DNA of 64,000 nucleotides from Malania oleifera. Its lineage: Eukaryota > Streptophyta > Magnoliopsida > Santalales > Ximeniaceae. Location of the stretch: NCBI RefSeq assembly GCF_029873635.1, contig NC_080425.1:46415678-46479677 (forward strand), read 5' to 3'. Position 1 is the stretch's first letter, and every line of letters begins with the position of its first letter. Of the stretch, positions 1-10,799 are shown piece by piece. The position numbers were made by a program, and so were the translations under genes. The notes beneath the pieces are model-generated. The model was not told the DNA's origin, did not search any database, and was given only the letters and a program-made list of their open reading frames with translations.

Positions 1-519
1 ATTATAGTTTCTCGAATTAGGTAATCTTTGAAGGTATAAAGTAAGATCTTTGTGCTTTCTCACAACTAACATGACTTATTGGGCATTAAGTCTGAACAAT
101 ATATGCTTCTACGCTATACTGGCATACTGTGTAGAAATGTGGATATATTAAGCAAACTTAAAATACTTTTTTACATTGACTATTTGTATGCTGAGCTTTT
201 TAAAATACCCTTGCTATATATGCATATCACATTACCTATAATATTTCCGCATGCTCATCCCATAAAAATTGAAACCTCACTGCCCTTTACATTTCTCATC
301 TATCTTATATAGAGATTTCTTGGTTGTCTAGAACATATAAACATAGTTGTGCCTATTTTTATCATTCTTGGATTCATATTGTGATCAATTTTTGTAATTA
401 ACATTACAAGACATACAATGAACCTATTTTTTAAACCAAAATCCTCTTTATTCAGTAAAAGAATGAATGATACAAAAAAGTAACAAAACAAAAATCAAAA
501 TTTCTTGTAGAACTGAGAA
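1..519. other. AT-rich intron sequence, no gene seen
   Basis: No exon, RNA gene or transposon coding match was recognised. The short reading frames here have no family features. Because the first readable helicase exon at 6073 is an internal one, this stretch is inferred to be part of an upstream intron of that gene. Confidence 0.45.
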
Positions 520-990
520 ATGAGTATGTTTCACAAGCCAAACTCACACTATGTGAAGGGCATAACCAGTTGCAGCACAAGCTAACTAGTCAATTGAAAG
601 TAAACCATGGATTCTTCACATGAACAAATTTACAAACATTTAATAGAAAGTGTGTTAAGTGGTGAGCAAACATAAAGTAAATGCAAAATCAAGTGGTAAA
701 CTGTAAAGTAAATCAATTTATTTTATTACACCTTCGTGGGCAACATGTGATTAGCAAGGGATGTAAGTAGGCTAAACGCATTTACAAAAGCTAGTGAATC
801 ATAGAAAAATTAATGAACGCTCACCCTCCCTTAACGAGCTTTCTTGCTAATCGTAGTTTAGCACTCGAAGAGATCTTACACACTAACCCAATTTTCTCAA
901 AGGCATTACTCTATTTAAGAATAAACCATGCACTAGTATTTGCATGATGGTTACCCACTCAATGTGCACAATACAAGCTATCGTAGTTGG
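520..990 (+). repeat. Dispersed repeat, copy 1
   Basis: This block is similar in the same orientation to 19290-19760. Shared landmarks in order are a TGTGAAGGG stretch, a GGCAAC[AG]TGTG stretch, AAACRCATTTACAAA, an ACCATCC/ACCCTCCC-AAAGAGCTTTC-like stretch and CATGATGGTTACCCA. No coding match or terminal repeats were recognised, so the element class is unknown. Both copies lie within about 0.6 kb upstream of a member of the same copia family, which may be coincidence. Confidence 0.6.
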
Positions 991-1601
991 GTCTGAAACA
1001 GTGGGATTTGCTTTGTTTTTTGATTCATTGATCTAATTCCTTCCATTTATTAAAATACCAAGCTGTTGGACATATGTTTTGCTCAAAGATCTAATCTTTG
1101 TTTAACCATTGCACTTGTGGTAATTCGTCAATTGTTGTTCGGTGTTAGTAACAGTCATTGGTGACTTTCTTGGAGCAGTGACAGTGCTCATAAGCTGTTT
1201 TTGTGAGGCTATGGCAGTGTTAATATAAGCTAGTTGGTGATTTCTCCATGGTAGTTTCAGTGGTTCACTTCTCCAATTGTTGCAATGCTGTGAGTTGCTT
1301 TCTTGGGGCTGTGTTTGAGTTTCTTGGTGCTGTGGCAGTCATTTACTGATTTATTTGTGACTTGGTCAGGGTTGGTTACCTTGCTTGTGGTTGTTCCGAT
1401 TGTTCCAACAATTAATCTTATGGTCATTGGTCTGAGTTTTCGAATGTTGGGATGGAGTTTGCAAATGCCAAAAGTATGGTTCCTTCACTAATCACTTGTT
1501 TGAGTGAACTGCATACTGTGGCTATATTAGAGGAGTATTCAAGGTTTCTACAATATCAATCATCTTAATAAGCATCTTCTCACATTGCGTCTTTTGCCCA
1601 G
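991..1601. other. Intron or decayed transposon sequence
   Basis: The stretch is T- and G-rich with loosely repeated phrases such as TTTCTTGG and GCTGTGGCAGT around 1160-1340. No gag or LTR of the following copia element could be recognised, so the element probably lost its 5' end here. Confidence 0.3.
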
Positions 1602-1931
1602 TTGGGTAATCCTACAGTCAGTATGTCATTTAATACTCTCCCTAGTCCTTGCGTTGTCTATTCTGCTGTCACTGACCATATAATAAGTGCAACCAACATC
1701 TTTTCTAATCTCCAGTGTCCTAAAAATCTACCTCAAGTTACCCTTGGTGATGGCTCCACTATTTCTGTTAAGAGGATAGGAAAAGTAAATCCTACTCCTT
1801 CCATCTCTCTTTCTTTTGCTTTATGCATTCCTAAATCGCTTTTCAATCTCATGTTAGTTAATAAGCTTACAAAGTCACTAAATTGTTTTGTCACGTTCTT
1901 TCTTGATTTTTTGTGTTTATTGAGGATTTGA
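1602..1931 (+). pseudogene. Copia protease region (broken)
   Basis: The frame encodes the stretch around the copia aspartic protease: a degraded active-site block (YSAVTDH where the family has D-S-G-x-[ST]-D-H), followed by a VTLGDGS block and the PTPSISLSFALCIP segment that precedes the integrase in copia polyproteins. The catalytic Asp is lost (Tyr). It is a fragment about 110 residues long with no start codon of its own. Confidence 0.7.
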
Positions 1932-2096
1932 GGACGAGGAAGACAATTTCCACAGGACGTGAGGCTCGTGGACTTTACTACTTTGAGTCGCCTTCTCTAC
2001 CCATTGCTTGCACAGTCGCAGCTACACCACTTCAAATACATTGTCGCTTTGGTCATTCGTCCTTGGACAAGTTGAAATAGTTGGCTCCTACATTAT

Positions 2097-3090
2097 GTGT
2101 CTAATCTTGAGTGTGAGTCTTGTCAATTGGGCAAGCATCATCGTGTTCCCTTTGCTTCTTGGGTCGACAAACGAGTGGTTAGTCCCTTCGTGCTAGTTCA
2201 TTCCGATATTTGGGGTCCTAGTCGCGTCACATCAAAGTTGGGGTTTCGGTACTTTGTTGCATTTTTTGATGACTACTCTAGGATGTCTGGGTTATAGTTA
2301 ATGAAAGATCATTCCGAGGAGTTTGATATCTTTTGTGTCCAAATAAGGAATTTTATTTGATATGCTAATCAGGATACTTCCTAGTGATAATGCTAAGGAG
2401 TACTTCAGTAGCCAATTCAACACTTATTGGACTAGCTCTGGTATGATCCATCAATCCTCTTGTGCCCACACTCAACAAAATGGATTTGTAGAGCGGAAAA
2501 AAAGACGTATTCTTGAAGTCACTTGTACCCTATTGTATCAAATGAATGTTCCCAAAGTTTTTTGGATTGATGCTGTGCTCACAGCTTGCTCCCTCAATAA
2601 AATGTCAATCTATGTCCTTGGCGGCAAAATCCCATATTCAATTATTTTCCCTAATGCTCCTCTGTTCTCCCTTCCTCCTTGTATATTTAGTTGTGTGCCC
2701 TTTGTCCATCAATTAACTCCACGAATGGATAAGTTGGATCCTCGTGCTATCAAATGTATTTGTTTGGCCTATTCTTATACTCAAAAAGGATATCGATGTT
2801 ATAGTGCTACTTTACATCAATTTTTTGTCTCTGCTAATGTCACCTTCTTTGAGTCTACACCATACTACTTCGATTCCTTAAGTTCTGTTGACCTTAATGA
2901 GTCTCTTCCTCTGCCTTGCCTTTCAGATCCAAACATAGTATCTTTGCCCAATCCTCCTATATCATCATCCAATTTGAGTCCTTCTCGTCAGTTAGATCAT
3001 CCAAATTTGCAAGTATACACACGGCGACTCATGGGGGAAATTGCCTCCTTCAGCTTCTACTGCTGTGCCTCTAGTTCCTTCGTCGGATGA
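2097..3090 (+). pseudogene. Copia integrase region (broken)
   Basis: Two frames cover the integrase. 2097-2297 carries the zinc-binding end (ESCQLGKHHRVPF) and the start of the DDE core (LVHSDIWGPS, FVAFFDDYSR). 2362-3090 continues with LPSDNAKEYFS, the HTQQNGFVERKKR catalytic-Glu block and the downstream LDPRAIKCICLAYSYTQKGY segment. Stops between the frames (near 2296-2361) and the missing histidine end show inactivation. Confidence 0.8.
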
Positions 3091-3262
3091 TCTTATTTCC
3101 TATGATGTTAATCCTCTTATAGTTGTTTGAAAAGGTAAATGCACTTGTACCTAACAACCAATCTCTAATTTTGTTTGTTATGATTTCTTGTCACCCTCTT
3201 ATAACTCTTTTGTTAGTAGTTTATCTTTTGGTTCTCTTGCAAAATCTATTTCTGAAGCCCTA

Positions 3263-3935
3263 TCCCATTTTGAGTGGAGGATAACAATGGTTGAAGGGAT
3301 GCGTGCACTACATGATAATGATACTTAGGATTTGGTACCTCTTCCTCTTGATAAGTTTGTGGTTGGTTGTTACTGGGTGTACACTGTGAAAGTCAATCTT
3401 GATGGTTTTGTGGCTCATTTGACGGACCGCCTTGTTTCTAAGGGACATACTCAGGTGTATGGTTTGGATTATTCAGACACATTCCCTCCGGTCGCTAAAC
3501 TTGCCTCACTACGTTTTCATTTCTTTAGCTACCACTTGTCATTGACGTCTACATCAGTTAGATGTGAAGAATGTTTTCCTACATGGTGATCTTCATAAGG
3601 AGGTATATATGGAGCAACCACCTGTGTTTGTTGCTCAGAGGGAGTTAGACTCAGTATGTCGACTTTTGAAATCATTGTATGGATTAAAACAATCTCCAAG
3701 GGCATGGTTTGGTCATTTTAGTGTTGCAGTGCTTGAGTTTGGCCTTCATCAGTGTGCAGTAGATCATTCTATTTTTTATCGTCATACTCCATCTAGTAGG
3801 ATTTTGCTTATTGTGTATGTGGATGACATTGTGATCATTGGTGATGATGATCGAGGCATCCAAGGCCTAAAGTTTGTCGTACAAAGTAAGTTTCAGACCA
3901 AGGAATTTGGACCATTGAAGTTATTTTGGGTATAG
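3263..3935 (+). pseudogene. Copia reverse transcriptase region (broken)
   Basis: The frame from about 3263 has the WVYTVK...DGFV...RLVSKGHTQVYGLDYSDTF block of copia RT. After a frameshift at about 3560-3590 it resumes as LDVKNVFLHGDLHKEVYME, then LLKSLYGLKQSPRAWF and the catalytic YVDD box (codons at 3816-3827) in LIVYVDDIVIIGDD. A stop at about 3328 and the frameshift inactivate it. Confidence 0.85.
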
Positions 3936-4169
3936 AAGTAGCGAGATCTCGTACAAGAACTGTATTGTCACAAAGAAAGTATGTTCTTGATCTTTCAAAT
4001 GAAACGGGTTTGTTGGGATCCAAACCCAATATACACCCATGGATCCCAATAGTAAGTTTGCGAGATATGGGTGATTTTTTTGTTTGACCCAGGTCGGTAT
4101 AGGAGACTTGTTGGAAAGTTAAATTATCTCACAGTCACCTGACCAGATATATCCTCCGCAACAAGTGTT

Positions 4170-4770
4170 GTGGGTCAGTTTCTCGATTCCCCGAGAACAA
4201 GTCGTTGGGATGCAGTAATTCGCATTTTGAGATATCTCAAAGGTGCATCGGGGAGAGGTCTTTTATATCAAGATCAAGGTCACACTCATATTCAAGGATA
4301 TACAGGTCCACATTTGGCCGAGTCACCTTCCGACCGAAGATCCAAAACTGGGCATTGTATTTTTGCCTGTGGTAATTTGGTGTTTGGGAAAAGTGAGAAA
4401 CAAACTGTGGTGACTAGGTCAAATGCTGTGTTAGAATATAGGGCTCTGGTGCACAATACATATGAACTTGTTTGGCTGAAGAACAAGTTGAAAGAAATAG
4501 GTTTTCCACATTCTCAACCTATGGAGTTGATGTGTGATAATCGAGCTACTATTCATATTGCCTCCAACCGTGTCTTCCATGAGTAAGCAAAGCACATTGA
4601 AGTTGATTGTCATTTAATTTGAGAGAAACTTGTACAGAAGCTCATTACAACCACTCATGTGAAATCTGAGTTTCAGCTTGCTGATTTGTTCACTGAAGCC
4701 TTGGTAGGTGCTCATGTGAAAATTATTTGTAACAAACTAGGAGCATATGATATATTTGCTCCAGCTTAAG
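4170..4770 (+). pseudogene. Copia RNase H region (broken)
   Basis: This is the C-terminal pol domain. A ...ILRYLKGASGRGLLY block is followed by a degraded Asp box, DRRSKTGHCIFACGNLV, ...VEYRAL-like and ELMCDNRATIHIASN segments, then the AKHIEVDCHLI tail ending at a stop near 4770. An in-frame stop follows FHE at 4584-4586. The LTR starts 14 bp after the end. Confidence 0.8.
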
Positions 4771-4783
4771 GGGAAACATTATT

Positions 4784-4945
4784 TGTTATTTAGTCATTTA
4801 TCATTATTATTAACCATTAGAGTTTGGTTTGTAATAAGTTAGTAAGGGTATTATGGTCATTCATATTGTACTTGACATATAATATAAATATAGGGAGAGA
4901 CATGTGATTGAGCTTAGGTCTTCCATTTTACCAAATTATTCAACA
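4784..4945 (+). repeat. 3' LTR of the 1602-4945 copia element
   Basis: The LTR starts TGTTATTTAG just after a purine run (AAGGGGAAA at 4769-4777) and ends TTATTCAACA. It contains a TATAAATA-like box near 4884. The reversed copy at 20009-20180 has the same ends and internal AGGGAGAGAC and TACTTGACATAT stretches, which fixes the boundaries. Confidence 0.75.
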
Positions 4946-5284
4946 GTAGCTTATCTCAAAGACTCAAAACAAATAATGCCCTTATTTTACGTTTTGTCTT
5001 ATTCATTTAACACCTTTACCATTGTGAGTTATAATTTAACCTTGACTAGAGCTACTTGCACTGGAAGCCTAAATAAACACAAATAATAATGGAGTAAAAG
5101 AAAGACAAACATAACTCTGACTAATCTAACTTTCTATATATTAAGAAAGCATCGCTGCACCCGTCCAACTTCCTAAGAACCTTCTCTGGTCCACTAGATC
5201 TGGAAAAGAAATGTTATATCATGCTTAATTTACAATTAACTACTACTACTCTGATAAAATTTCCATTTATAAGGTTAAGTGCAT
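4946..5284. other. Intron sequence, no gene seen
   Basis: AT-rich sequence with no exon of the helicase and no transposon coding match. The exon that should precede 6073 was looked for here and not found. Confidence 0.4.
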
Positions 5285-5684
5285 GGATATAATTAATATG
5301 GGCGGAGCTTGAAGCTTCTCAGCCGCAGGAACAGGGCCTCCTAAAAAGGAATGAGTTCGCAATTACTACCACAAGAAAGCCGCCCCCAACTCACGTACCG
5401 CTATATATTCTTGGATTCTAGGGGAGAATTCACAACATTTTTTTTGGCATTCCTTTCTATTGATGAAGAGGGGACCTCGTGCTCTTCAAGAAATGAAGGC
5501 AAAGCCCACCCACCCACCAACCCCCCCCCCCCGGCGCCGGCGCGGAGCCTGAGTTTACTGGGGATCTTGGAGGGGCTTCCACCACCGCCCCTTAGAGATA
5601 GGGGCGCAACAAAAAGTCTTCAGAAAAGGAGCCAGAGGCCTCAGTCTCATCCAGATTTGGAGAAGAAAATTTAAAAAAAAAAAA
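5285..5684. other. GC-rich foreign-looking island, possibly organellar DNA
   Basis: Composition changes abruptly from AT-rich intron to GC-rich sequence with a C run at 5521-5532 followed by GGCGCCGGCGCGG, then returns to AT-rich after an A run near 5671-5684. A reading frame of 107 codons (5351-5674) crosses most of it and is proline- and arginine-rich, but it matches no family I know. The texture resembles plant mitochondrial non-coding DNA, so a nuclear mitochondrial insertion is possible. This is inference from composition only. Confidence 0.35.
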
Positions 5685-6072
5685 GTTCACTAGAAAAAAT
5701 CTACTACAATACACATGATAAATTTACTAATATGGCTTACCTTGGATAGTTCTAATAAATTTACTATTATTCATTATTTTATCATCTCCATGCATGTTAT
5801 ATTATGCTTTATCTCTGAGCATAGACAGTTACAATGTGATTAAAATGGCATGATGTACAGTATAGATACCTAGCATTGTGTACTGGATACATTTGGTCTT
5901 ATGTGAAGTCTTTTGTTCCTCATTTGTTTTTACATTGAGACGTTCAAGTGCTAAAAGTGTTGGTGTATGCACAATTGTGAGAATTGAGAACCTTCATCTA
6001 AAACTGACTTTCAATTTGAGTTTTGTAAATTTTTGCATTTATATACAAATAAATGTTCAAGGTACATTACAG
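5685..6072 (+). other. End of upstream helicase intron
   Basis: AT-rich intron 3' end that closes with TACATTACAG, an AG acceptor at 6071-6072 directly before the helicase exon. The intron's 5' end lies left of the window. Confidence 0.65.
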
Positions 6073-6285
6073 GCAATATTATGTGCCGGCTTATATCCCA
6101 ATCTGGCAGCTACTGAAGAGGGAATTACTGGAGCAGCTCTTGGTGGCCTCAAACAATCTGCTTCTCCTGCAACAAAGGGTTGCCCAGCATGGTATGATGG
6201 AAGAAGAGAAGTTCATATACATCCTTCTTCTATCAATAGTAACTTAAAATCCTTTCGATACCCATTTCTTGCCTTCCTTGAAAAG
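6073..6285 (+). CDS. DExH7: DExH-box RNA helicase exon (OB-fold part, start)
   Basis: This exon has 71 codons with no stop, AG before it and GTTTGC after it, in phase 0 at both ends. It reads AILCAGLYPNLAATEEG, a KGCPAWYDGRREVHIHPSSI block and FRYPFLAFLEK. This is the typical start of the C-terminal OB-fold of plant DExH7/DExH4-type ATP-dependent RNA helicases (DEAH/RHA family), where the RREVHIHPSS block is diagnostic. The helicase core itself is encoded upstream, outside the window. The family unwinds RNA using ATP. The DExH7 assignment rests on memory of the family; a close paralogue (DExH4) is possible. Confidence 0.9.
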
Positions 6286-6486
6286 GTTTGCACTCTTTTA
6301 GCTGCATTATCCTATCAAACATTGTGGCTTACTATGTTATTGTTCAGACACACAACTTGTATTATGACTATATTTTAACATGTTGTTTCCTTATTAATGT
6401 TTTGTTCTGTAACTTTTGCGGGGGCTGTCCACTTCCACCCCATCCCACCCACAAATATTTTGTTTCTGCATGATTGTCAATATACA

Positions 6487-6767
6487 TGTGGGAAAACGTG
6501 TTTAATGACTTGTATTCTATACGTGTATAGTTAGCTATTTTAGGAAAAATTTTGCAACAGCCTGTAATCCTAGAATTAGGCTGATTTGGTTAGTTTTCTA
6601 TTCTGTTAGAATATCCCATAAATCATGGGATCTGATATAACCTAGTTAATTTTCCTTTTCTACTGCTAGGGTTGATGTATATAGCTAACGTTTTGTGTAT
6701 TATTCAAAAGTATGAAGAAAATTCTTCCACGAAGTGTTTCTCAGTTTGTGTCTTTCAGTTTGTGTCA
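6487..6767 (+). repeat. 5' LTR of copia element 6487-11750
   Basis: The LTR starts TGTGGGAAAACG and ends TTTGTGTCA, immediately followed by the primer binding site at 6768-6780. Compared with the 3' LTR it carries an extra short duplication at its end (CAGTTTGTGT occurs twice, at 6752 and 6756-6766), explaining most of the length difference. Confidence 0.9.
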
Positions 6768-7040
6768 TGGTATCAGAGCCTAAAGCTCTTTTCTGGGATT
6801 AAAAGCCTCTTCACACAGGCCTTCATTGCCGAGACCATACTGCTGCTTCTTTGTACCGTGTTTTACCCTGTTTTTTAGTTCAAAAACAGAGTATTTTTGC
6901 ACTTTTTATGTTCAGCCTTCATTGCTGAAATTTCTTATTGCAGTTTCCGTTATTATTTCTACCTTTGCCAGTCTTCATTGCTGGTGGTTTCCATTTCGGG
7001 TGATCGGCCTTAATCGCCAAGAGATCATTGTTCGTGAAGA

Positions 7041-7790
7041 ATGTCGGAGGTTCCAGAGATGACTGCTACAGCACAATTAGAGGAGATTGTTCGATCCCAA
7101 CAACCCAGGGAATTGCAAAATATCCAGGCAGCATATAGGCCGAATGGAAAAAACTATCTCAAATGGTCTCAACTTGTCCGCACCGTGTTGAAGGGAACAG
7201 GATAGATCAGCCATCTCATGGGTACGAGGCCGAAACCAGGAGATCCTTGTTTTGAAGCATGGGATGAAGAAGATTCCATGATTATGGCGTGGCTGTGGAA
7301 TTCTACGATTTCTGATATTAGTGATTCATGTATGTTCTTGGCTACAACCAAGGATATTTGGGATGCGATTCAGCAGACATACTCAAAATCTATAGATGCG
7401 GCTCAAGTATATGAGGTGAAGGTGAAGACGATTGCAGCAAAACAAGGGTATAAATCTGTTACTGAATATGCCAACGAATCGAAATCTTTGTGGCAAGAAC
7501 TTGATCATTAAAAAGCGATAAAAACCAAGTGTCTTGAAGATGCCATTGTACTAAAGGATTTCATCGAGCAAGATAGATTCTTTGATTTTCTTGTTGGACT
7601 TAATCCAGAATTTGATCCAGTGAGGATTCAAATTCTCGGCAAGCAAGAAGTTCCGTGTTTAATGAGGTGGTGGCACTGATCCAAGGCGAGGAAAAAAGAA
7701 GAGGTCTGATGCTTGAACCACAGAACACGGACAGCTCAACTATGGTGGCTAGTGGTGGCAAAAATTCAGTCACAAATGTGGAATGAGCAC
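7041..7790 (+). pseudogene. Copia gag (broken)
   Basis: The frame starts at ATG 7041, about 270 bp after the primer site, and reads MSEVPEMTATAQLEE..., then YRPNGKNYLKWSQLV, the usual start of copia gag (UBN2-type). It is interrupted by TAG at 7203-7205, continues in the same frame through AWLWNSTISDISDSCMFL and DIWDAIQQTYS, and stops at 7509-7511. The rest (FIEQDRFFDFLVGLNPEFD) follows with a frameshift near 7650. Gag forms the particle around the RNA. Confidence 0.85.
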
Positions 7791-8446
7791 TAGTTTTTGA
7801 AAATGGGAGACCTGGTCAGCCAAAGGCATAGAATCGTGATGACAAGGACAACTTGTGGTGCACTTATTGTAAGAAGGCACGCCATACTCGTGAACAATGT
7901 TGGAAATGTCATGGAAAACCTCCAAGCCGAGAGTGGGGACAGAAAGGAGAGCAGCCAAGGAACAATGGTCAAGCTCATGTTGCTGCGGTACAGCAAAATG
8001 AAGCAGCACCATAGGAGTTAGGCGGTCTCAACCAAAAGGTCGAGAGGGTGAGATCTCTTATTGGCAATCTCGACAAACCTTTGGGTACTTGCTCATTGGT
8101 ATATTTAGGTGAGTTTCCTACCTCTATTGGATTGAATGTCTCGGGTGATACCTTTGCCGGCTCCTGGGTTATGGACTCAGGAGCTACTGACCATATGACC
8201 CGCTCACCGAATGGTTTTTTCACATATTTGCCATGCCCAAGCAATAGGAAAATAGCCACAGCCGATGGTTCCTTGACCACTGTAGCAGGGTGTAGGAGAT
8301 GTCAAAATAGGTCCATCACTAATTTTAAAAAATCTTCTCCATGTTCCTAGATTATCCACAAACCTTGTCTCTATTCAAAAACTCACTCAAGATTTATGTT
8401 GCAATGTGGTTTTTCATCATAGTTGTTGTGTATTTTAGGATGAGGA
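7791..8446 (+). pseudogene. Copia zinc knuckle and protease (broken)
   Basis: A gag zinc knuckle is readable near 7850-7910 (CTYCKKARHTREQCW, C-x2-C-x4-H-x4-C). About 260 bp downstream the protease active site is preserved as SWVMDSGATDHMT (8162-8200), followed by IATADGS and the LHVPRLSTNLVSIQKL segment after a frameshift near 8290. Stops at about 8018 and 8439 break the frame. Confidence 0.85.
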
Positions 8447-8456
8447 TTCAGAGAGG

Positions 8457-9425
8457 ATGATTGGACATGCTAGAGAACGGGATGGACTCTACTACCTCGA
8501 AGCACCGAGTCAGTCAAGCATTACCAATGGCAAATTATCTCACTCTTTTGTTTCTGAGCATTTTTCGTCCAATAAAGAGAAAGTTTTGCTTCACCCTTGC
8601 CAACTTGGACGTCCGTCATTTAGAGTCATTAAAAGTATGTTTCCTTCTTTATTTAAAGGTTTAAATGTTGAGAATTTTCATTGTGAAGTGTGTGAACTTG
8701 CTAAACACAAACGTGTATCTTTTCCAGTTAGTAATAAAAGAAGTTCTATTCCTTTTTTATCTCATTCACGGTGATATTTGGGGTCCTTCTAATATTCCTA
8801 ATGTTTCCGGGGCATGATGGTTTGTTTCATTCATTGATGATTGTACTCGTGTTACTTGGCTTTTCATGCTCAAACATAAATCCGGTGTCAGTACTGTTCT
8901 CCCAAATTTTTGTTTTATGGTTTAAATTAATTTGGGGTCGATATCAAAAGGTTTAGATCGGATAATGCTAGGGATTATTTCAATCAAGTCCTGACTCCAT
9001 ACTTTTAGAAGGAAGAGATAGTACACGAGTCATCTTGTGTCAATACTCCATAGAAAAACGGTATAGCAGAAAGGAAAAATGGTCACCTTCTTGAGTCAAC
9101 CCGAGCTTTCATGTTCCAGAAAAATGTGCCTAAATTCTTTTAGGGAGAAGCAGTTCTTACAGCCGCTCATCTTATAAATCGTTTGCCTTCTAGACTCTTG
9201 GGATTCAAAAGTCTAGTGGAAATGCTCTCAACATACTATCCTTACCTACACATTACAAATAATCTTGTTCTTAGGATATTCGGGTGCGTGTTATTTGTTC
9301 ATATTCATTGTCAAAGTAGGGGAAAGCTAGATCCGAGGGCATTAAAATGTGTCTTTGTGGGTTATTCTTCGACTCAAATCAGGTATAAATGTTATCATCG
9401 TCCATCTAAGAATTTCTAAGTCTCA
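8457..9425 (+). pseudogene. Copia integrase (broken)
   Basis: The zinc-binding end is recognisable (RERDGLYYLE..., then FHCEVCELAKHKRVSFP at about 8678-8728). The DDE core is heavily damaged between 8770 and 9180 (IKRFRSDNARDYF at 8945-8985; KNGIAERKNGHLLESTRAF at 9055-9110, each with stops). The segment 9183-9419 has the downstream RIFGCVLFVHIH and LDPRALKCVFVGYSSTQ blocks. Confidence 0.82.
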
Positions 9426-10785
9426 GTGGATGTTACTTTCAATGAACAAGAGTCCTATTTCACCATTCCTTATCTTCAGAGGGGGAGTTCAATAATGGAA
9501 GATATGGATAGGGAGGATAGGGATGTTTTACTTGATCTGCTGTCACTTCCCGTATCTAAACCAATTTCTTATACCCCTGTGCCAAATCTTGTGTTTGAGT
9601 CCGTGTCGGAGCTTGTGCCAAATCGTATGTCCAAACCTGTGCCCGAATGTCCCCAGAAAAAAACTGATTCTGCTCTTGAGAATGTGAGATTTGGCATAGT
9701 GTTTTCAAGGAGGAAGGCGGCTGTCCCTGAATCTATGCAAGTCCGAGACTCCAACTTGGAACCTGAGAATGAGGTAACCATTTCTAACCCTTTTTTGCAA
9801 GCTGAAACCAAACCTCAAGTTAATGACCAAGATCTTCCCATTGCTTTTAGAAAAGGAACTAGAGAGTGCACAAAACAACCTTTATATACTCTCTCACATT
9901 TCTTGTCCTTCAAAAATTTTTCGCCACCATCCTTCCTTGTTAGCTTAAACACCATTGTCATCCCTACCACCTTATTCAAGGCTTTATCCAATGAGAAATG
10001 GAAACAAGCTATGAATATGAAGATGGAGGCGTTGGGAAAAAAACAAAACCTGGGAGTTGATGAAATTGCCAGCAAGAAAGAAACCCGTGGGGTGTAATTG
10101 GGTTTACATTGTGAAGTATAGAGCAGATGGATCAATAGAGAGATACCAGGCAAGGTTAGTGGCCAAAGGTTATTCTCAAATCTATGGAATTGACTACCTA
10201 TAGACTTTTGCTCTAGTTGCAAAGATGAAGACTGTTAGAATCTTGTTGTCTCTAGCAGTTTGATTTCAAGAATGCATTTTTGCATAGAGAGCTAGAGGAA
10301 GAAATTTATATGGAAGTCCCGCCAGGTTATGGGATAATTTGGCTGCTCATATTGTGTGCAAACTGAATAAAGCCTTGTACGGTCTTAAACAATCGTCACG
10401 AGTATGGTTTGGAAGGTTTGCAAGAGTTATGATGGCCATGGGATATAGACAGAGCTAGGGAGATCATACATTGTTCATTAAACACTCACCTTCAAGGGGA
10501 GTCACAACCCTCTTGGTATATGTCGATGATATAATAGTGACAGGGGATGATGATAAGGAGCGACAGTTTTTTAGTTAGTGTTTGGCTAAGGAGTTTGAGA
10601 TCAAGATCAAGGCGTTAGGGAGGCCGAAATATTTTCTTGGGATCGAGGTGGTTCACTCTAGACAGAGCATTTTAATATCTCAGTAAAAGTATGTTACGGA
10701 TCTCCTCAACGAAACCGGCAAGATAGCGTGCAAACCAACATATACTAATAGATCCTAACCTTGACTTGGAAAGGCGAAGGAGGAT
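9426..10785 (+). pseudogene. Copia linker and reverse transcriptase (broken)
   Basis: After a proline-rich linker (9500-9900), the RT starts with FKALSNEKWKQAMNMKMEAL at about 9980, then CNWVYIVKYRADGSIERYQA (10095), RLVAKGYSQIYGIDY, KALYGLKQSSRVWFGRF (10370) and an intact catalytic YVDD box at 10518-10529 (LLVYVDDIIVTGDD). It has stops at about 10201, 10459, 10575, 10684 and a frameshift before 10090. Confidence 0.87.
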
Positions 10786-10799
10786 GCTGCACTAGATAA

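Larger units (their letters stand above)
1602..4945 (+). mobile_element. Decayed Ty1/copia retrotransposon, 5' end missing
   Basis: The copia order protease, integrase, reverse transcriptase, RNase H can be followed in broken frames on the + strand, ending in a 3' LTR at 4784-4945. There is no 5' LTR or gag. Many stops and frame changes show that it is old. Fragments of the same family occur at 11971-12400 and, reversed, at 20009-20437, where the LTR is recognisably the same (both end TTATTCAACA in the sense orientation). The element sits in an intron of the helicase gene, in the sense direction. Confidence 0.85.

Noticed and set aside
79-312. 77-codon frame near the left edge
   Set aside because: No domain, biased to hydrophobic AT-rich codons and inside intron sequence; no support for a gene.
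5351-5674. 107-codon proline-rich frame in the GC-rich island
   Set aside because: An open frame is expected by chance in GC-rich DNA; no family match, no splice context, so not called as a gene.
6768-6780. tRNA-like matches (TGGTATCAGAGC and reverse) at many places
   Set aside because: These are retrotransposon primer sites complementary to a tRNA 3' end; no cloverleaf surrounds any of them.
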